Origin: Liolophura sinensis
Lineage: Eukaryota > Mollusca > Polyplacophora > Chitonida > Chitonidae
DNA length: 64,000 bases
Assembly: GCF_032854445.1 (NCBI RefSeq)
Contig: NC_088302.1
Span: 11,835,338-11,899,337 of the forward strand
Direction of reading: 5' to 3'
Below are positions 62,845-64,000 of this stretch, one piece after another. The translations under genes and the position numbers were made by a program. Within the stretch, counting starts at the first letter, position 1, and each line of letters opens with the position of its first letter. Below the pieces are notes generated by a model. The model was given only the letters and a program-made list of their open reading frames with translations. It had not been told where the DNA came from and made no database searches.

Positions 62845-64000
62845 GTTCAAGGATAAAGAGTCTGCCGGAAACGCCATCAAGAAATCTAAATACTTTGACA
62901 ATCTGATAGGGCTTCGCCTAAATTTAAAAAAATACAACAATGTTTCCACTTAAAAACAGAAAACACTCTAAAACTGGTTTACCAAACATTAATGTTAATT
63001 CTACCACAACAAAGCTTATTGGGCATTTCTATTTATCATTGACAGTAAGACTACAGTGAAACACAACTTAGATAGCACATTGGGAAAAGCAAGAAAAAGA
63101 TTTAAAATATGGACATCAAGAAACCTAACGATTTTTGGGAGAAGTTAACATTCTAAAGGAGAAGGGCTTTCCAGGTTCACGTGTATCTCGTTAGTTCTAC
63201 CTATGCCTAAAATGTGCATTCATCAAATCAACAAAGAAATATTCCAGTTTATTTGGATTTATCTTCAGGAATAGGTAAAGAGATCAGTCCTTTGTAAAGA
63301 ACCCAATAGAGGTGGCATTAAAGCTAGAGATTTTTTATGAACATAACAAAGCTCTAAGGCTGACATGGTTACCGAGGTTTTTCTCCAACACACGCTCCTC
63401 GTGGAAATTAAATACAGCAGAAGTCCTTAGGCACTTTGGTAGTCTAGATTTTCTTTTGCAGTGTAACTATGATGCATCAAAATTAAACAAGTCTATCTCT
63501 ATTTTTTTTTATAAAGAACTACTTTCAGCTTGGTCTGAAGTCAAAGTTGAGGAGAAGTTTTGACCCTTACGATGAACTTATTTTATCTATTTATTTATTT
63601 ATTTGATTGTTGTTTTACGCCGTACTCAAGAATATTTCACTTATGCGACGGCGGCCAGCATTATGGCGGGAGGAAACCGGGCAGGGCCCAGGGGAAACCC
63701 ACAATCATCCGCAGGTTGCTGGAAGACCTTCCCACTTACGGCCGCATGAGCTGGACTTGAACTCACAGCGACCGCATTGGTGCAAGGCTCCTGGGTCATT
63801 ACGCTGCTCTAGCGCGCTAAGCGACTGAGCCAAGACCTTATTTGGAATAATAAAAATATTTTACTGTGGTCAAAATCACTCTTTAATAAAGAGTGGTATG
63901 AGGCCAGAATCCGGTTTGTTAAAGTTATTTATGACCACAATGGAAGACTCATGACTTAAACGGAGTTACAAAAAAAGTTTTTATTTCTGTGTAAATCTAA
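62845..64000 (+). pseudogene. Degenerate L1-like LINE reverse-transcriptase fragment
   Basis: On the plus strand the translation, in shifting frames with stops, reads as the end of a non-LTR retrotransposon reverse transcriptase: FKDKESAGNAI..., LIGLRLNLKK, KIWTSRNLTIFGR, FIWIYLQ, GGIKARDFYEHNKALRLTWL, DFLLQCNYD, and after an interruption LIWNNKNIL...KEWYEA. These correspond to the LKDKxS, SGLxLNxxKT, W..R.LSxxGR, FIW, GGL...KALRLxW and ILWNNxxI blocks of L1-type elements. Frames break at about 62953 and 63270, and a V-SINE interrupts it at 63584-63836. The 5' side looks truncated at about 62.85 kb, and the element runs off the window. It is an old, non-functional copy. Confidence 0.85.
63584..63836 (-). 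mobile_element. V-SINE (RUDI-like) inserted in the LINE
   Basis: Full-length or nearly so, in minus orientation. Read on the minus strand it has a tRNA-like head (GGCTCAGTCGCTTAGCGCG as A box, GTGAGTTCAAGTCC as B box). The V-type core follows (GTGGGTTTCCCCTGGG...CGGTTTCCTCCCGCC), then the tail AAATATTCTTGAGTACGGCG and an AAAT-type end. The 7 bp CTTATTT is present on both sides (63577-63583 and 63837-63843), marking the target-site duplication. Removing the element restores the LINE reading DELIWNN. Confidence 0.9.

Overview
The window looks like AT-rich animal genomic DNA, almost all of it intron and dispersed repeat. The best taxonomic clue is a repeated tRNA-derived SINE. It has a V-domain core and a tail ending in AAAT repeats, and it resembles the V-SINE type (RUDI-like) known from bivalves and gastropods. 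A mollusc, or at least a lophotrochozoan, is therefore the most likely source. I see no bacterial, phage, plasmid or CRISPR features.

One protein-coding gene is well supported. It lies on the minus strand and covers most of the window. A CpG-containing promoter and a non-coding first exon sit near 60.4-60.6 kb, and a second exon with the start codon lies at 56.3-56.5 kb. Coding exons follow at 18.66-18.80, 8.37-8.66 and 6.86-7.04 kb. The three splice junctions can be read in one continuous frame. The roughly 214 N-terminal residues match the layout of the AKAP13 / ARHGEF28 (p190RhoGEF) family: an N-terminal domain followed by an ankyrin-like segment. The rest of the protein, including the C1, DH and PH domains expected for a RhoGEF, must lie beyond position 1 or in exons of the first 6.8 kb that I could not identify. 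The intron between the second and third exons is about 37.5 kb.

That large intron and its neighbours are full of repeats. There are eight V-SINE copies, a second tRNA-derived SINE, and several degenerate SINE-like tails. There are also several families of short terminal-inverted-repeat elements (MITEs): six copies of a ~210 bp family, two of a ~205 bp family and three of a ~125 bp family. One 603 bp element is flanked by TTAA. Seven minisatellites with units of 32-73 bp occur every 5-8 kb from 21.7 to 59.1 kb, most of them inside the big intron. At the right edge (about 62.85 kb to the end) is a broken L1-like LINE reverse-transcriptase fragment with a V-SINE inserted in it, marked by a 7 bp target-site duplication.

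I found no clear undescribed biological system. The points most worth a second look are the gene's uORF-rich leader and ambiguous acceptor, the 110 bp higher-order minisatellite, the series of intronic minisatellites, the TTAA-flanked element, the nested SINE-in-LINE, and paired CRE-containing repeats.
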